From [Clostridium] viride DSM 6836 (GTDB lineage: Bacteria; Bacillota; Clostridia; Oscillospirales; Oscillospiraceae): a stretch of 64,000 bases of DNA. The notes beneath the pieces are model-generated. The model saw nothing but the letters and a program-made list of their open reading frames with translations, was not told the origin of the DNA and did no database searches. Of this stretch, positions 16,990 to 25,272 are shown one piece after another. Positions within the stretch are counted from its first letter, which is position 1. The number at the start of each line of letters is the position of its first letter. The translations under genes were made by a program, and so were the position numbers. Location: NCBI GenBank assembly GCA_000620945.1, contig JHZO01000004.1:124001-188000 (forward strand). The letters run 5' to 3'.

Positions 16990-18224
16990 TGGCAAACGGG
17001 GAAGGGGCGAACAATCAATACATCGGATCCGGGCAGTTGCAGGCTGCGGTATACTTAAGGAGTATTGCAAGGCCTGTGGCAGGAGCCCGCATTACCATCT
17101 CCGATAGCATCACCAATACCGTTCTGGAAGAACTTGTTACCAACGAATCGGGCTTAGCACCAGTGGTAACGCTGCCGGCACCACCCTTGGAGTTTTCTTT
17201 AAACCCTGACGAGCCACGGCCATTTAGTCAGTATAATCTGATGGTGCAGCAAGAGGGCGATCCAGAGGTTCAAATTGAGCACGTGCAGATTTATCCAGAT
17301 AGCTTAGCCATCCAAAATGTCATTCTTAAGGCAGAAGAGCAGAACATCGTGATTCCATACCCCGTTCTTTGGGGTGATTTTCCGCCCAAAATTCCGGAAG
17401 CAGAGGTCAAAGAGCTTCCTTTCCCCAGCGATTTGGTGGTGCTGCCCAAGCCGGTAATTCCGGAGTTTGTGGTGGTGCATGCAGGTGCACCCAGCAATAG
17501 CGCGGCACCGGAGTATACCGTTGGGTATCGAGATTACCTCAAAAATGTAGCAAGCAGCGAGATTTATACGACTTGGGGGAGAGAAGCCCTCAAGGCGAAC
17601 ATTCTAGCCATTGGCTCCTTCACACTCAACCGTGTGTTTACGGAATGGTACCGAGGCAAAGGCTTTGGCTTTACGATCACCAATTCGACGGCCTATGATC
17701 AGGCATTTACGTATGGACGCACCATCTACGATGAGATCTCCGACGTGGTGGATGAGGTGTTTACCACCTACATTACCAGAGCCAATATTATGCAGCCACT
17801 TTTTACGCAGTACTCGGACGGAAGAAAGGTGGTTCGTGCCGGTTGGTTGAGCCAATGGGGATCCCAGGAGCTGGCGAAGCAAGGATATACGGCAGAGCAA
17901 ATACTCAAGTACTATTACGGGCAAGACATTATCTTTAAGCAAGCGGAGAAGGTGCAGGGCATTCCCATGTCCTTCCCGGGCTATGTATTGAAACTAGGTG
18001 CAAGTGGCGAAGAGGTTCGGATGATTCAACGACAGATCAATGCCATCTCCAAGAACTATCCGGCCATCCCCAAGGTCGCTGTGGATGGCGTCTATGGGTC
18101 TGGAACCCAAGCTGCCGTCAAGAAGTTCCAAGAAATCTTTAAGCTGCCAGTAACGGGGGAAGTCAATTTCCCAACCTGGTATGAAATTTCCAATGTCTAC
18201 GTGGCGGTGGAGAAACTAGCCTAA
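16989..18224 (+). CDS. sleC: SleC-type spore cortex-lytic enzyme precursor
   Basis: A 411-residue protein matching SleC in length and domain order. Residues 1-150 are a beta-rich pre/pro region (VYLRSIARPVAGARITISDS) that Csp proteases remove in known systems. Residues about 175-320 are the SpoIID-like catalytic region (TTWGREALKANILAIGSFTL and FTITNSTAYDQAF). Residues about 330-400 are a PG_binding_1 domain (LKLGASGEEVRMIQRQ). In C. perfringens and C. difficile SleC degrades the spore cortex during germination. It is the last gene of the csp operon, followed by a large terminator-like stem. Identity rests on domains plus synteny with csp genes. Confidence 0.9.
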   Translation: MANGEGANNQYIGSGQLQAAVYLRSIARPVAGARITISDSITNTVLEELVTNESGLAPVVTLPAPPLEFSLNPDEPRPFSQYNLMVQQEGDPEVQIEHVQIYPDSLAIQNVILKAEEQNIVIPYPVLWGDFPPKIPEAEVKELPFPSDLVVLPKPVIPEFVVVHAGAPSNSAAPEYTVGYRDYLKNVASSEIYTTWGREALKANILAIGSFTLNRVFTEWYRGKGFGFTITNSTAYDQAFTYGRTIYDEISDVVDEVFTTYITRANIMQPLFTQYSDGRKVVRAGWLSQWGSQELAKQGYTAEQILKYYYGQDIIFKQAEKVQGIPMSFPGYVLKLGASGEEVRMIQRQINAISKNYPAIPKVAVDGVYGSGTQAAVKKFQEIFKLPVTGEVNFPTWYEISNVYVAVEKLA

Positions 18225-18266
18225 GTCAAAATGAATGATACGCAATGGATTCTTGCAACTAAAATC

Positions 18267-18337
18267 TACGGCGTTTTATGGCTTTCCCCTCGGAAAATTG
18301 CTTTGAGGAAGGAATGACCATAATACGCCGTATTTTT
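18267..18337 (+). terminator. Large stem-loop terminator of the csp-sleC operon
   Basis: Fifteen-base arms (18267-18281 and 18318-18332, one mismatch) enclose a 36-nt loop with a weak inner hairpin, followed by five T residues. The long loop is unusual for an intrinsic terminator. Confidence 0.65.
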
Positions 18338-18406
18338 GCCCTAATATTGAAAAAATACCTAAGTGATACCGAAAAAATGTTTTCAATTTGTTCAAAATAT
18401 TGCTTA

Positions 18407-18435
18407 TTTACAAGTAACAACTTGGGTGTTATAAT
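18407..18435 (+). promoter_or_regulatory. Promoter of the kamA-like gene
   Basis: TTTACA (18407-18412), 17 bp, TATAAT (18430-18435). Confidence 0.65.
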
Positions 18436-18534
18436 TAAGTTGCCACTGAGGGTGGAATTTTGTGGGGGATAAAATGATGGAGGGAGATCGAAATGTTGCA
18501 AACAAGAAGAACGCGGCTGATAGGAGGACCAAAG

Positions 18535-19644
18535 ATGACATGGAAAAAAAAGTTGGCGCAAGGCTATGTGCGCCCTGCTGATGTGGCTGAGTTTCTTGCT
18601 TTGACGCCGCAGGAAGAAGTCTCTCTCAACGAAATCGTGAAAGAATACCCCATGCGTATCCCGGAATACTATCTCTCCCTCATCGATGTGAATGACCCAA
18701 ACGATCCGATTCGTCGCATGTCCATTCCCATGGTCAGGGAGTGTGAAGAAGGTGGCGAGTGCGATACCAGTGGCGAGGAAGAAAACACGATTTTGCCGGG
18801 GATGCAGCATAAGTATCCTCAAACCGTCATGATTCTTTCAAACAATCAGTGTGCCATGTATTGCCGACACTGCTTCCGCAAACGCATGGTAGGTTTGCAT
18901 CAGAAAGAGACCGTGCAAAGCATTTCGGAGATTGCGGACTACGTTCGTGCCCATACGGAAATTAACAACGTTCTCATCTCAGGTGGCGACGCGCTCATGA
19001 ACAGCAATGAGGTGCTGCGTACATACCTAGAGTTGTTTGCCCCCATTGAACATTTGGATTTTATCCGCTTTGGAACCCGCATTCCGGTAGTTCTGCCACA
19101 GAGAATTACGGAAGATGAAGGTCTTCTCCCTCTGCTGGAAGAGTTCAACCAGCGGAAACAAATCTTTATCGTCACGCAGTTTAATCACCCCAAGGAGCTG
19201 ACACCCGAGGCACTGCAAGCCGTAGATGCCTTGCGCAAGGTGGGCTGTATCGTACGAAACCAAACGGTGCTGTTAAAAGGGGTGAACGACGATCCGGATG
19301 TGTTAGCAGACCTGATGAATCGCCTGACCAAGGTGGGCGTCATTCCGTACTATATCTTCCAATGCCGTCCCGCCCGTGGGGTAAAGAACCAGTTTCAAGT
19401 CCCCTTGCTGCAAGGCAGCGAAATTGTCGATGCGGCAAAGCGCATGATGAGCGGTCAGGCAAAAGGTGTCCGCCATGTTATGGCTCATGTCAGCGGAAAG
19501 ATTGAGATCATTGGAAAGACGCCGGATGGAGGTTTGCTCTTTAAGTACCATCAGGCGAAGAATCCCAAAAACGCGTCCCGTATGTTCCAACGACAGCTTT
19601 CGGAGGAAGACAGCTGGTTGGAAGAACGGGTACTCATTGAATAA
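18535..19644 (+). CDS. KamA-family radical SAM aminomutase (lysine/glutamate 2,3-aminomutase-like)
   Basis: A 369-residue radical SAM/PLP enzyme. The iron-sulfur motif is CAMYCRHC (CX3CX2C), followed by LISGGDALM typical of the KamA family. The nearest known activities are lysine 2,3-aminomutase, glutamate 2,3-aminomutase and the EF-P modifier EpmB. It is shorter than classical KamA (about 416 residues), and no downstream lysine-fermentation genes or EF-P genes are present here, so the substrate is open; osmolyte beta-amino acid synthesis is possible. I chose the ATG at 18535, which follows TAGGAGG and begins like family members. An in-frame ATG at 18493 also has a good site and would add 14 residues. 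Confidence 0.82.
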   Translation: MTWKKKLAQGYVRPADVAEFLALTPQEEVSLNEIVKEYPMRIPEYYLSLIDVNDPNDPIRRMSIPMVRECEEGGECDTSGEEENTILPGMQHKYPQTVMILSNNQCAMYCRHCFRKRMVGLHQKETVQSISEIADYVRAHTEINNVLISGGDALMNSNEVLRTYLELFAPIEHLDFIRFGTRIPVVLPQRITEDEGLLPLLEEFNQRKQIFIVTQFNHPKELTPEALQAVDALRKVGCIVRNQTVLLKGVNDDPDVLADLMNRLTKVGVIPYYIFQCRPARGVKNQFQVPLLQGSEIVDAAKRMMSGQAKGVRHVMAHVSGKIEIIGKTPDGGLLFKYHQAKNPKNASRMFQRQLSEEDSWLEERVLIE

Positions 19645-19647
19645 CAA

Positions 19648-19678
19648 AAGCCTCTCACCCAGAAGGTGAGAGGCTTTA
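19648..19678. terminator. Bidirectional terminator between kamA-like and glycosyltransferase genes
   Basis: Perfect 12-bp stem AAGCCTCTCACC/GGTGAGAGGCTT with a 5-nt loop between convergent genes. Confidence 0.85.
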
Positions 19679-19690
19679 TCTATGAGTATG

Positions 19691-20974
19691 TTACTTGACG
19701 GAAGACAGGGTGGTTTCCTTGTGATGCAAGTTGGTGCCCACAAAGGAGTGACGAATGGGGACCCAAGTAACGCTCTTCATTTTGAAGAGTGTAGCAATGG
19801 CGATGGGCAGGTAGGTAAACATAAAAACGGGGAAAGTGAATAGATACAACACCTTTCGTGATGCGGCACAGTGTATCTGCTTCCATTCCGTAATGATGGT
19901 CACCAGTCCGAAGAAGAACAGGGACACATACATATTACGGATCGCCGCCCAGATGTTCCACATGGCCGCTAATACTAGGGTGTCGTGCCCTTCAGAGAAC
20001 CCGACAAACACCGCGCCTATGTTGAGAAGCAACATAAAAATGGTCAGCAGGGTGGCGGGGGCAATAGTCGCCAGCATGTCGAAGCACTGGAACCCACGGG
20101 CGGAGTGACAGCCCCGTAAAAGACCGGCACCATAGTTGCGCATGACTTGATAAAAACCCTTTGTCCAACGCATTCTTTGATTCCAAGAGGTTTTAAAGTC
20201 GATGGGCTGTTCATCGTACAGGATGGCGGTCTCGCAATATCCAATCACATTGCCCTTAATAACGTTGTCCACCGTGAATTCGATGTCTTCCGTCATCAGA
20301 TGATACTTCCAACCACCATCTTGTTCAATGATCTGGCTGGAGACCAAGAAACCGGTTCCGGAAATAGCGCAGCTGCTCTTGCAGAGCATTCTGGCTCCGT
20401 TTAGATACTTCGATTCCCGCAGGAACCAAAGGGCATAGCCGGCGGAAATCCAGTTGTAGCCGTAGTTTTTCGAGTTGCGATAACTGGTCACCACAGGATA
20501 GCCATTGTCAAATATCGTGTTAATTTCTCGGATATAGTTCGGGTCTAAGACGTTGTCCGCGTCAAAGACAAGATAGCCGTCGTAATGACGAATGCCGTAT
20601 AGCTGATCGATTTCCTCAAAAGCGTGGTTCAGAGCATATCCTTTGCCTACCTTTTGCAAATTATGACGCTCAAAGACCTTGGCACCTAACTCTCTTGCGA
20701 CTGCAGCGGTATCATCTGTGCAATTGTCCGCAACAATGTAGATGTCCAAAAGCTCTGCCGGATAATTTTGCGATATTAAGCTTTGGATTAGCTCCCCAAT
20801 AACCTCACTTTCGTTGCGTGCAGCGATCACCGCTGCATACTTGTGCAGCTCTTTTGCGCTGCGCTTCGGTGCTCGTTTGACAAAGCGTACGCCCACGTAG
20901 ACAAACTGATAGGCATAACAGGCAAAGAACAAAACGAACACCAAGAGATTGACATTGTTCAGGAACTCTACCAT
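19691..20974 (-). CDS. Membrane-bound family 2 glycosyltransferase
   Basis: A 427-residue processive-type GT2 enzyme. One N-terminal helix (about residues 5-28) is followed by a cytoplasmic GT-A domain with AARNESEVI, VADNCTDDTA, the metal-binding DADN, the TED triad and the acceptor motif QRMRW. Three or more C-terminal helices follow. The D, DxD, TED and QxxRW pattern is that of cellulose, hyaluronan and poly-N-acetylglucosamine synthases, so it probably makes and extrudes a surface polysaccharide. A polysaccharide deacetylase on the same strand upstream would fit poly-N-acetylglucosamine, but each gene has its own boundaries. Confidence 0.87.
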   Translation of the reverse strand: MVEFLNNVNLLVFVLFFACYAYQFVYVGVRFVKRAPKRSAKELHKYAAVIAARNESEVIGELIQSLISQNYPAELLDIYIVADNCTDDTAAVARELGAKVFERHNLQKVGKGYALNHAFEEIDQLYGIRHYDGYLVFDADNVLDPNYIREINTIFDNGYPVVTSYRNSKNYGYNWISAGYALWFLRESKYLNGARMLCKSSCAISGTGFLVSSQIIEQDGGWKYHLMTEDIEFTVDNVIKGNVIGYCETAILYDEQPIDFKTSWNQRMRWTKGFYQVMRNYGAGLLRGCHSARGFQCFDMLATIAPATLLTIFMLLLNIGAVFVGFSEGHDTLVLAAMWNIWAAIRNMYVSLFFFGLVTIITEWKQIHCAASRKVLYLFTFPVFMFTYLPIAIATLFKMKSVTWVPIRHSFVGTNLHHKETTLSSVK

Positions 20975-21050
20975 GGGATGCGACCTCTTTCATTTTAACC
21001 TTTATTCAAATTTAACCCTTCACGTTGACCATATGGCCAAACAACTACGT

Positions 21051-21079
21051 AGTATATTCCTAAAATCAAACTTTTGCAA
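21051..21079 (-). promoter_or_regulatory. Promoter of the glycosyltransferase gene
   Basis: On the minus strand TTGCAA (21079-21074), 17 bp, TATACT (21056-21051), giving a leader of about 70 nt. Confidence 0.65.
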
Positions 21080-21367
21080 TCATATTCTGTAAATAATAGA
21101 AAATATTTTGCCCAATTCTGACATAAAATGGACATGCTTTTAGAAATCGCTTTCAATTTGCCTGATTTGCGAAGGGAAAAACAAGGGATTCTATTCACAA
21201 TGTACAAATGCCCAAATTCGTAAAAAATCATTCCAGTGACTTGGTTGGTATTTTTTGTTTTGCAATATGGCAAAGGGAATCAGCAAGCTCCTTTGATGGG
21301 AGTTTACCCCTTTGCCCAAGGAATGAAACTTGAAACCGAGAAATAAGGAAAGAGAAGCAAAAACAAT
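21080..21367. other. Intergenic region with a two-tier hairpin, no gene seen
   Basis: No coding region is supported. At about 21269-21319 a 9-bp outer stem (GGCAAAGGG/CCCTTTGCC) encloses a smaller CTCC/GGAG hairpin. Neither strand has a T-run after it, so it is not a standard terminator. It may be a small RNA element or chance. Confidence 0.35.
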
Positions 21368-21395
21368 CCCCTCAAAACGAATCTGTTTTGAGGGG
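21368..21395 (-). terminator. Terminator of the polysaccharide deacetylase gene
   Basis: Perfect 11-bp stem CCCCTCAAAAC/GTTTTGAGGGG. On the minus strand it is followed by a T-rich run. Confidence 0.82.
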
Positions 21396-21414
21396 ACGTG
21401 TTTCTTGAGGATGA

Positions 21415-22245
21415 TCAAATACCTAGCTTCTTAAAAAACTGCACTCGATTCATCCCGTTTGCACGGTTAAATCGACCAAGGTCCAAGAGTTCTTTTGGAT
21501 CCCCGTGCAAATGATTGACTCGACTGTTACAGGTAAACAGAACCTGATAGCCACGAGCGCATAATACCTCTTTGGCTTCTCGACAGCAATATCCGAAGGG
21601 ATAGGCAAATACCCTTGGCACTTCACCAACATACCCTCGAAATCGACTTTCGATAAAGGCTAGGTCTTCGTTAAAGCGTCTCATATACTCCTCGGTACTC
21701 TCCCCGGGATTAATCTTACATCCTTTTCGCTTCTTCAGGTTGTGCATGTCATAGCTGTGTACGGCAAGCTCAACATTAGGGGAAGCGTTTAGCTCAGCTA
21801 AGGCTGGCCAAGAGAAGTAGGAATAACGAATGTGATGATCTTCGGTTTTGGTGTAGGAATCGGCAACGGAGCCAATGATCGCAAGAACCGCACACATATC
21901 ATATTTCTCAAAGAGAGGCAAACCATACGTGAGGAAGCTTTCCTGACCATCGTCAAAGGTGATCATAATGGGCTTTTCCGGCAAATTACACTCACCCTTG
22001 GAATAGGCAATCAACTGTTCCACGGAAATGGTGGTGTATCCATGGTCACGAAGGTAAGCAAGGTCACCTTCGAGTGTTTTTGGAGAAATGGTGAATTCTC
22101 CACAACACTTTGAGTCTGGACAGATTTGATGGTACATAATAATAGGAAGCTTGACGGGTTCGGGGGCAGCTGCTGCGGACAGGGGGAGGAGAATGGTCGG
22201 AAGGGTGAGAAAGAAGCTCATTACATATACAATGAGTTTTTTCAT
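21415..22245 (-). CDS. Exported polysaccharide deacetylase (NodB/CE4 fold)
   Basis: A 276-residue protein with a signal peptide (MKKLIVYVMSFFLTLPTILL) and a CE4 deacetylase domain. Motif 1 is TFDDG, with catalytic-base and metal Asp residues. Motif 2 is HSYDMH, giving two metal His residues. Motif 3 is AYPFGYC. These bind zinc and remove N-acetyl groups from peptidoglycan or poly-N-acetylglucosamine. The ATG at 22245 follows GGAGGTG. A cluster of Cys residues (DSKCCGEF, FGYCCREA) is unusual for an exported enzyme and could form disulfides. The gene is monocistronic, with a terminator at 21368. Confidence 0.88.
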   Translation of the reverse strand: MKKLIVYVMSFFLTLPTILLPLSAAAAPEPVKLPIIMYHQICPDSKCCGEFTISPKTLEGDLAYLRDHGYTTISVEQLIAYSKGECNLPEKPIMITFDDGQESFLTYGLPLFEKYDMCAVLAIIGSVADSYTKTEDHHIRYSYFSWPALAELNASPNVELAVHSYDMHNLKKRKGCKINPGESTEEYMRRFNEDLAFIESRFRGYVGEVPRVFAYPFGYCCREAKEVLCARGYQVLFTCNSRVNHLHGDPKELLDLGRFNRANGMNRVQFFKKLGI

Positions 22246-22492
22246 GAATTCACCTCCGATTGAGGATACTATCAACAAAGGAAAAAAGGATACCCAAATC
22301 AATGAGATGGATTCCTTACTTCAAGTTTTGTTGATGTGTTATAGTATAGGAAAAAAGTCGAATGCTATGCTGGTAAAAAATTTTGAGCTCCATTTCTCGA
22401 AAGGCTTTTCTTGTTCTCTTTCCAATCCCATGATAAAATAAAAACAAAAGAAAGCAAATCATTCATTCGATCAAACGAAAGGGGAAGAAGGA

Positions 22493-23611
22493 TTGCAAAC
22501 GAAGGAATATAAGGGGTATGAAGTTGGACCCATTCGGCCACCCAGTGAGGCATATAGCTTGCTGATTCGCTTGGTACGAGGCTGTGCCTGGAATCGATGT
22601 AAATTCTGTGGGTTCTATCGTGGAGTGCCCTTCGGCATTCGTTCGCCAGAGCACGTCAAGCAGGATATTGATGAATTTAAAGCATGGATTGATGTGTTTG
22701 AAGGGAAGGCAGAAAAGAACATTGAAACGGAAGCGGATTATGAAGCATACTACATGGCTTCCAATTGGTACCAAAGTGGCATGGAATCCGTGTTTTTTCA
22801 AGATGCAAACAGCCTTCTCATGAAGCCGGAGTACATGGTCGATATTTTGGAGCACCTGAGAAAGACCTTTCCTCAAATCTCCCGAATCACCACCTACGCT
22901 CGTTCGGACACCATTGCAAGAATCCCAGACGAATTTTTAACAAGGTACGCCCAATTGGGACTCAATCGATTTCATATTGGACTGGAGACCGGCAACGATG
23001 AACTGTTGCGTTTGGTGAACAAGGGTGTGGATAAAAAAACGCAGATTTTAGCGGGGCAAAAAGCCATGGGAGCTGGGATTGAGGTCTCGGAATTCTATAT
23101 GCCCGGCCTGGGTGGAAAAGAGTATGCGTTTCAAAGCGCATGCGATACGGCCGATGTGATGAATCAGATTAATCCAGATTTTATCCGCATTCGCTCCATG
23201 GCACTGTCGGAAAAACTGGATCTGTATGAGGACTATGAAAAGGGAACCTTTACCCGTACCAATGATCTGGACGATCTGCGGGAAATTCGAAGCTTCCTGG
23301 AACGATTAGAAGGGATCAACAGCGTGGTGGAGAGTGACCACATTCTCAACATTTTGCTGGAGCTTCGTGGAACACTTCCGGAAGATAAGGAGCGCATGCT
23401 GGCGACCATTGACCGTTTCCTGGCTCTTCCCGAAGAGGAGCAGATCCTGTTCCGCCTTGGGCGGAGAATCGGAGTTATGGGTGAACTATCGGATCTGCAG
23501 CATGGCCCCAGACGCCAGCAGGTAGAACGCGTGTTGAAAGCCAATGCCGTGGATTCCTCAAACATTGATGCCATCTCATCCCGACTCATGGTCAAGGCGA
23601 TTCCCATTTAA
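22493..23611 (+). CDS. Radical SAM protein, CX4CX2C type
   Basis: A 372-residue radical SAM enzyme. The cluster motif is GCAWNRCKFC, with four rather than three residues between the first two Cys. That spacing recurs in a group of uncharacterised radical SAM proteins related to the Elp3/MiaB-like superfamily. Other superfamily cues are FQDANSLLM and FHIGLETGNDELL. No methylthiotransferase TRAM or B12-binding domain is present. The start appears to be the TTG at 22493, after AAAGGGGAAG, because no in-frame ATG precedes the motif. The gene stands alone between a divergent deacetylase and its own terminator. Substrate unknown. Confidence 0.82.
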   Translation: MQTKEYKGYEVGPIRPPSEAYSLLIRLVRGCAWNRCKFCGFYRGVPFGIRSPEHVKQDIDEFKAWIDVFEGKAEKNIETEADYEAYYMASNWYQSGMESVFFQDANSLLMKPEYMVDILEHLRKTFPQISRITTYARSDTIARIPDEFLTRYAQLGLNRFHIGLETGNDELLRLVNKGVDKKTQILAGQKAMGAGIEVSEFYMPGLGGKEYAFQSACDTADVMNQINPDFIRIRSMALSEKLDLYEDYEKGTFTRTNDLDDLREIRSFLERLEGINSVVESDHILNILLELRGTLPEDKERMLATIDRFLALPEEEQILFRLGRRIGVMGELSDLQHGPRRQQVERVLKANAVDSSNIDAISSRLMVKAIPI

Positions 23612-23616
23612 CAAGA

Positions 23617-23647
23617 TAAGAGGACTCCTTATAAAGGAGTCCTCTTA
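23617..23647 (+). terminator. Terminator of the radical SAM gene
   Basis: Stem of about 13 bp (TAAGAGGACTCCTT with its complement) with a short loop immediately after the stop codon. Confidence 0.8.
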
Positions 23648-23778
23648 CTTATTTGAAAAGTAGCCATGCATAATAGGTTGTATGTGGTGGGACTGTTGTA
23701 AAACCATAAGAAGCCTAGAGAACGTATTTAGTTTGGGGGTAACATCTTGTTTATCGGTTGCAGGGTAAGGGAGGTTGT

Positions 23779-23815
23779 GGGGGGTGGCAGAAAGGAGACT
23801 GACACCCCCCTTTTT
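23779..23815 (+). terminator. Orphan plus-strand terminator
   Basis: GGGGGGTG (23779-23786) pairs with CACCCCCC (23803-23810), extended by CAG/CTG inside, then five T residues. No annotated plus-strand gene precedes it, since the radical SAM gene already ended at its own terminator. It therefore implies a short unannotated plus-strand RNA in about 23650-23815. The rest of 23648-24071 is non-coding except for the small peptide on the other strand. Confidence 0.6.
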
Positions 23816-23822
23816 CGCAAGC

Positions 23823-23897
23823 TCAACCTATTTTCGCATAAATAGCCATGCCAATCATGCATACAAGCAACAGACCACCAACGACGCCAACCATCAT
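23823..23897 (-). CDS. 24-residue single-pass membrane peptide
   Basis: A very short ORF: ATG at 23897 (a second ATG follows at 23894), stop at 23823. The peptide is MMVGVVGGLLLVCMIGMAIY followed by AKIG, one hydrophobic helix with a single Lys near the C-terminus. An AAAGGCGG ribosome site precedes the start at good distance. It converges on the orphan plus-strand terminator only 8 bp away, a geometry like type I toxin-antitoxin pairs whose 3' ends face each other. Equally it may be an ordinary small membrane protein. Not verified by homology. Confidence 0.5.
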   Translation of the reverse strand: MMVGVVGGLLLVCMIGMAIYAKIG

Positions 23898-24071
23898 GCC
23901 ACACCGCCTTTCAAATAATGGTAGTCATTTATATTCTGGGCAGTGTGAGATGATGCGTAAATCTCAGGCGAAGAGAAAGGGGAAGCACCCATAATTTTCT
24001 TCCCTTTTTCTACAATCTCTGAAGGAAAGTTTAAAACGTGAAACCATAGGCCAAAGCTGGCAAGTTTGAAA

Positions 24072-24100
24072 TTTACTCGCAGCGAAAAGGATGCTATGAT
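24072..24100 (+). promoter_or_regulatory. Promoter of the FAH-family gene
   Basis: TTTACT (24072-24077), 17 bp, TATGAT (24095-24100) with an extended -10 TGC. Confidence 0.65.
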
Positions 24101-24141
24101 AGGAAGGAATACGTTACACTGGGAAGGAATGAGGCAATGCC

Positions 24142-24996
24142 ATGAAAGTAGTCAGGTTTTTTTATCAAAATGCCATTGGCTGGGGGAAATATGACGCAAA
24201 AACGGACTGCATCCATACATCAATGGCGGAAAGCAGCCAGTTGCACACATTTTCGGACGTGATAGTTTATCTGCAGCAGGCAGAGGAAAGTGGATATGAG
24301 GAAGCTCTTCCGGCATCTGCGGTGAGCCTACTTGCCCCGGTTCTTCCCACCAAAAACATTCTGTGCATTGGGAAAAACTATTCCGAGCATATCCTAGAGT
24401 TTGATGGTTCCGATCGGGACATTGCACGGGTCAAGGAAAAACCAATCTTTTTTTCCAAGGCCTTAAGCAGCATCACTGGGCCAGACTCCCCCATTGTCAG
24501 GCATGAAGGGGTCACGCATGCAATTGACTACGAAGCAGAACTTGCCGTTGTGATCGGAAAACGGGGGATTCAAATCCCAAAAGAACGGGCATTGGAGTAC
24601 GTCTTTGGCTATACCATCCTAAATGATGTTACCGCCCGGGATTTGCAAAAAGATCACCAGCAGTGGCTACTGGGAAAAAGCCTGGATACGCATTGCCCCA
24701 TTGGGCCTTGGATTGTCACCACAGAGGAACTCAAAGATCCTCAGACCTTAGCCATCCAAAGCATGATCAACGGGGAGCTTCGTCAGAATAGTAATACAAG
24801 ACACATGATGCATGATGTGGCGTCTTTGTTGGAAACCTTATCTAGGGGCATGACCTTAGAGCCGGGCGATGTAATTGCAACCGGAACTCCAAAGGGGGTT
24901 GGCATGGGATTTGACCCCCCGAAGTTCTTACGGCATGGCGATCGCGTGGAAATCGTGATTGAGGGGATTGGTACCCTTAAAAACGTGGTGGATTGA
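24142..24996 (+). CDS. Fumarylacetoacetate hydrolase (FAH) family protein
   Basis: A 284-residue protein. The C-terminal FAH domain (about residues 70-283) contains ILCIGKNYSEH, the metal-ligand block DYEAELAVVIG, TARDLQ and the closing ATGTPKGVG. The family includes acylpyruvate hydrolases, oxaloacetate decarboxylases and 2-keto-4-pentenoate hydratases; all use Mg or Mn and split or decarboxylate 1,3-dicarbonyl acids. The family position is clear but the exact substrate is not. It is monocistronic with its own promoter and terminator, and no aromatic-catabolism genes are nearby, which favours a housekeeping acylpyruvase or oxaloacetate role. Confidence 0.85.
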   Translation: MKVVRFFYQNAIGWGKYDAKTDCIHTSMAESSQLHTFSDVIVYLQQAEESGYEEALPASAVSLLAPVLPTKNILCIGKNYSEHILEFDGSDRDIARVKEKPIFFSKALSSITGPDSPIVRHEGVTHAIDYEAELAVVIGKRGIQIPKERALEYVFGYTILNDVTARDLQKDHQQWLLGKSLDTHCPIGPWIVTTEELKDPQTLAIQSMINGELRQNSNTRHMMHDVASLLETLSRGMTLEPGDVIATGTPKGVGMGFDPPKFLRHGDRVEIVIEGIGTLKNVVD

Positions 24997-25023
24997 CCCC
25001 ACAGTCCGAAATTGCGCAAGAAG

Positions 25024-25059
25024 AGAACCGGATGGCAAGAAGATGCCGTCCGGTTCTTT
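25024..25059 (+). terminator. Terminator of the FAH-family gene
   Basis: Fourteen-base arms AGAACCGGATGGCA/TGCCGTCCGGTTCT with one wobble, followed by a short T-run. Confidence 0.75.
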
Positions 25060-25102
25060 ATCGAGTTTATTCAAAGAATTATACAAGAACTGGACGTTTT
25101 TC

Positions 25103-25130
25103 TTGTAAATTTTGGCATGAGTGCTATAAT
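25103..25130 (+). promoter_or_regulatory. Promoter of the GGDEF-EAL gene
   Basis: TTGTAA (25103-25108), 16 bp, TATAAT (25125-25130) preceded by an extended -10 TGC. Confidence 0.65.
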
Positions 25131-25136
25131 GTCATA

Positions 25137-25272
25137 AAACGACCTTAGACAACAGACTTTTATCTAGGACGGCTGATCCCTTGCTATGGGGAACCAAGTG
25201 CGGCACCTTTTGTTTTGCCGGGGAGAGGACGAAAAAACGTCACGGATGTGATGGTAGGTAGGAAGGTTGCCT
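25137..25272 (+). promoter_or_regulatory. Structured 5' leader of the GGDEF-EAL gene, unassigned
   Basis: About 136 nt of leader with successive possible stems: CCTTAGA/TCTAGG (about 25143-25174), CCC/GGG (about 25184-25199), CGGCA/TGCCG (about 25202-25222) and GACG/CGTC (about 25230-25243), ending at AGGAAGG before the ATG. I looked for c-di-GMP-I, c-di-GMP-II, guanidine, ZTP and other core motifs and could not match any. Confidence 0.4.

Noticed and set aside
23682-23768. A 28-codon plus-strand ORF starting MWWDCC before the orphan terminator.
   Set aside because: No convincing ribosome site or promoter, and no downstream gene that it could control; kept only as a possible part of a short RNA.
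25250-25270. GGTAGGTAGGAAGG resembles the 3' part of a c-di-GMP-I riboswitch.
   Set aside because: The conserved core (GGCAAA and ACGCAAAGC blocks) is absent, and the stretch is explained as a ribosome binding site.
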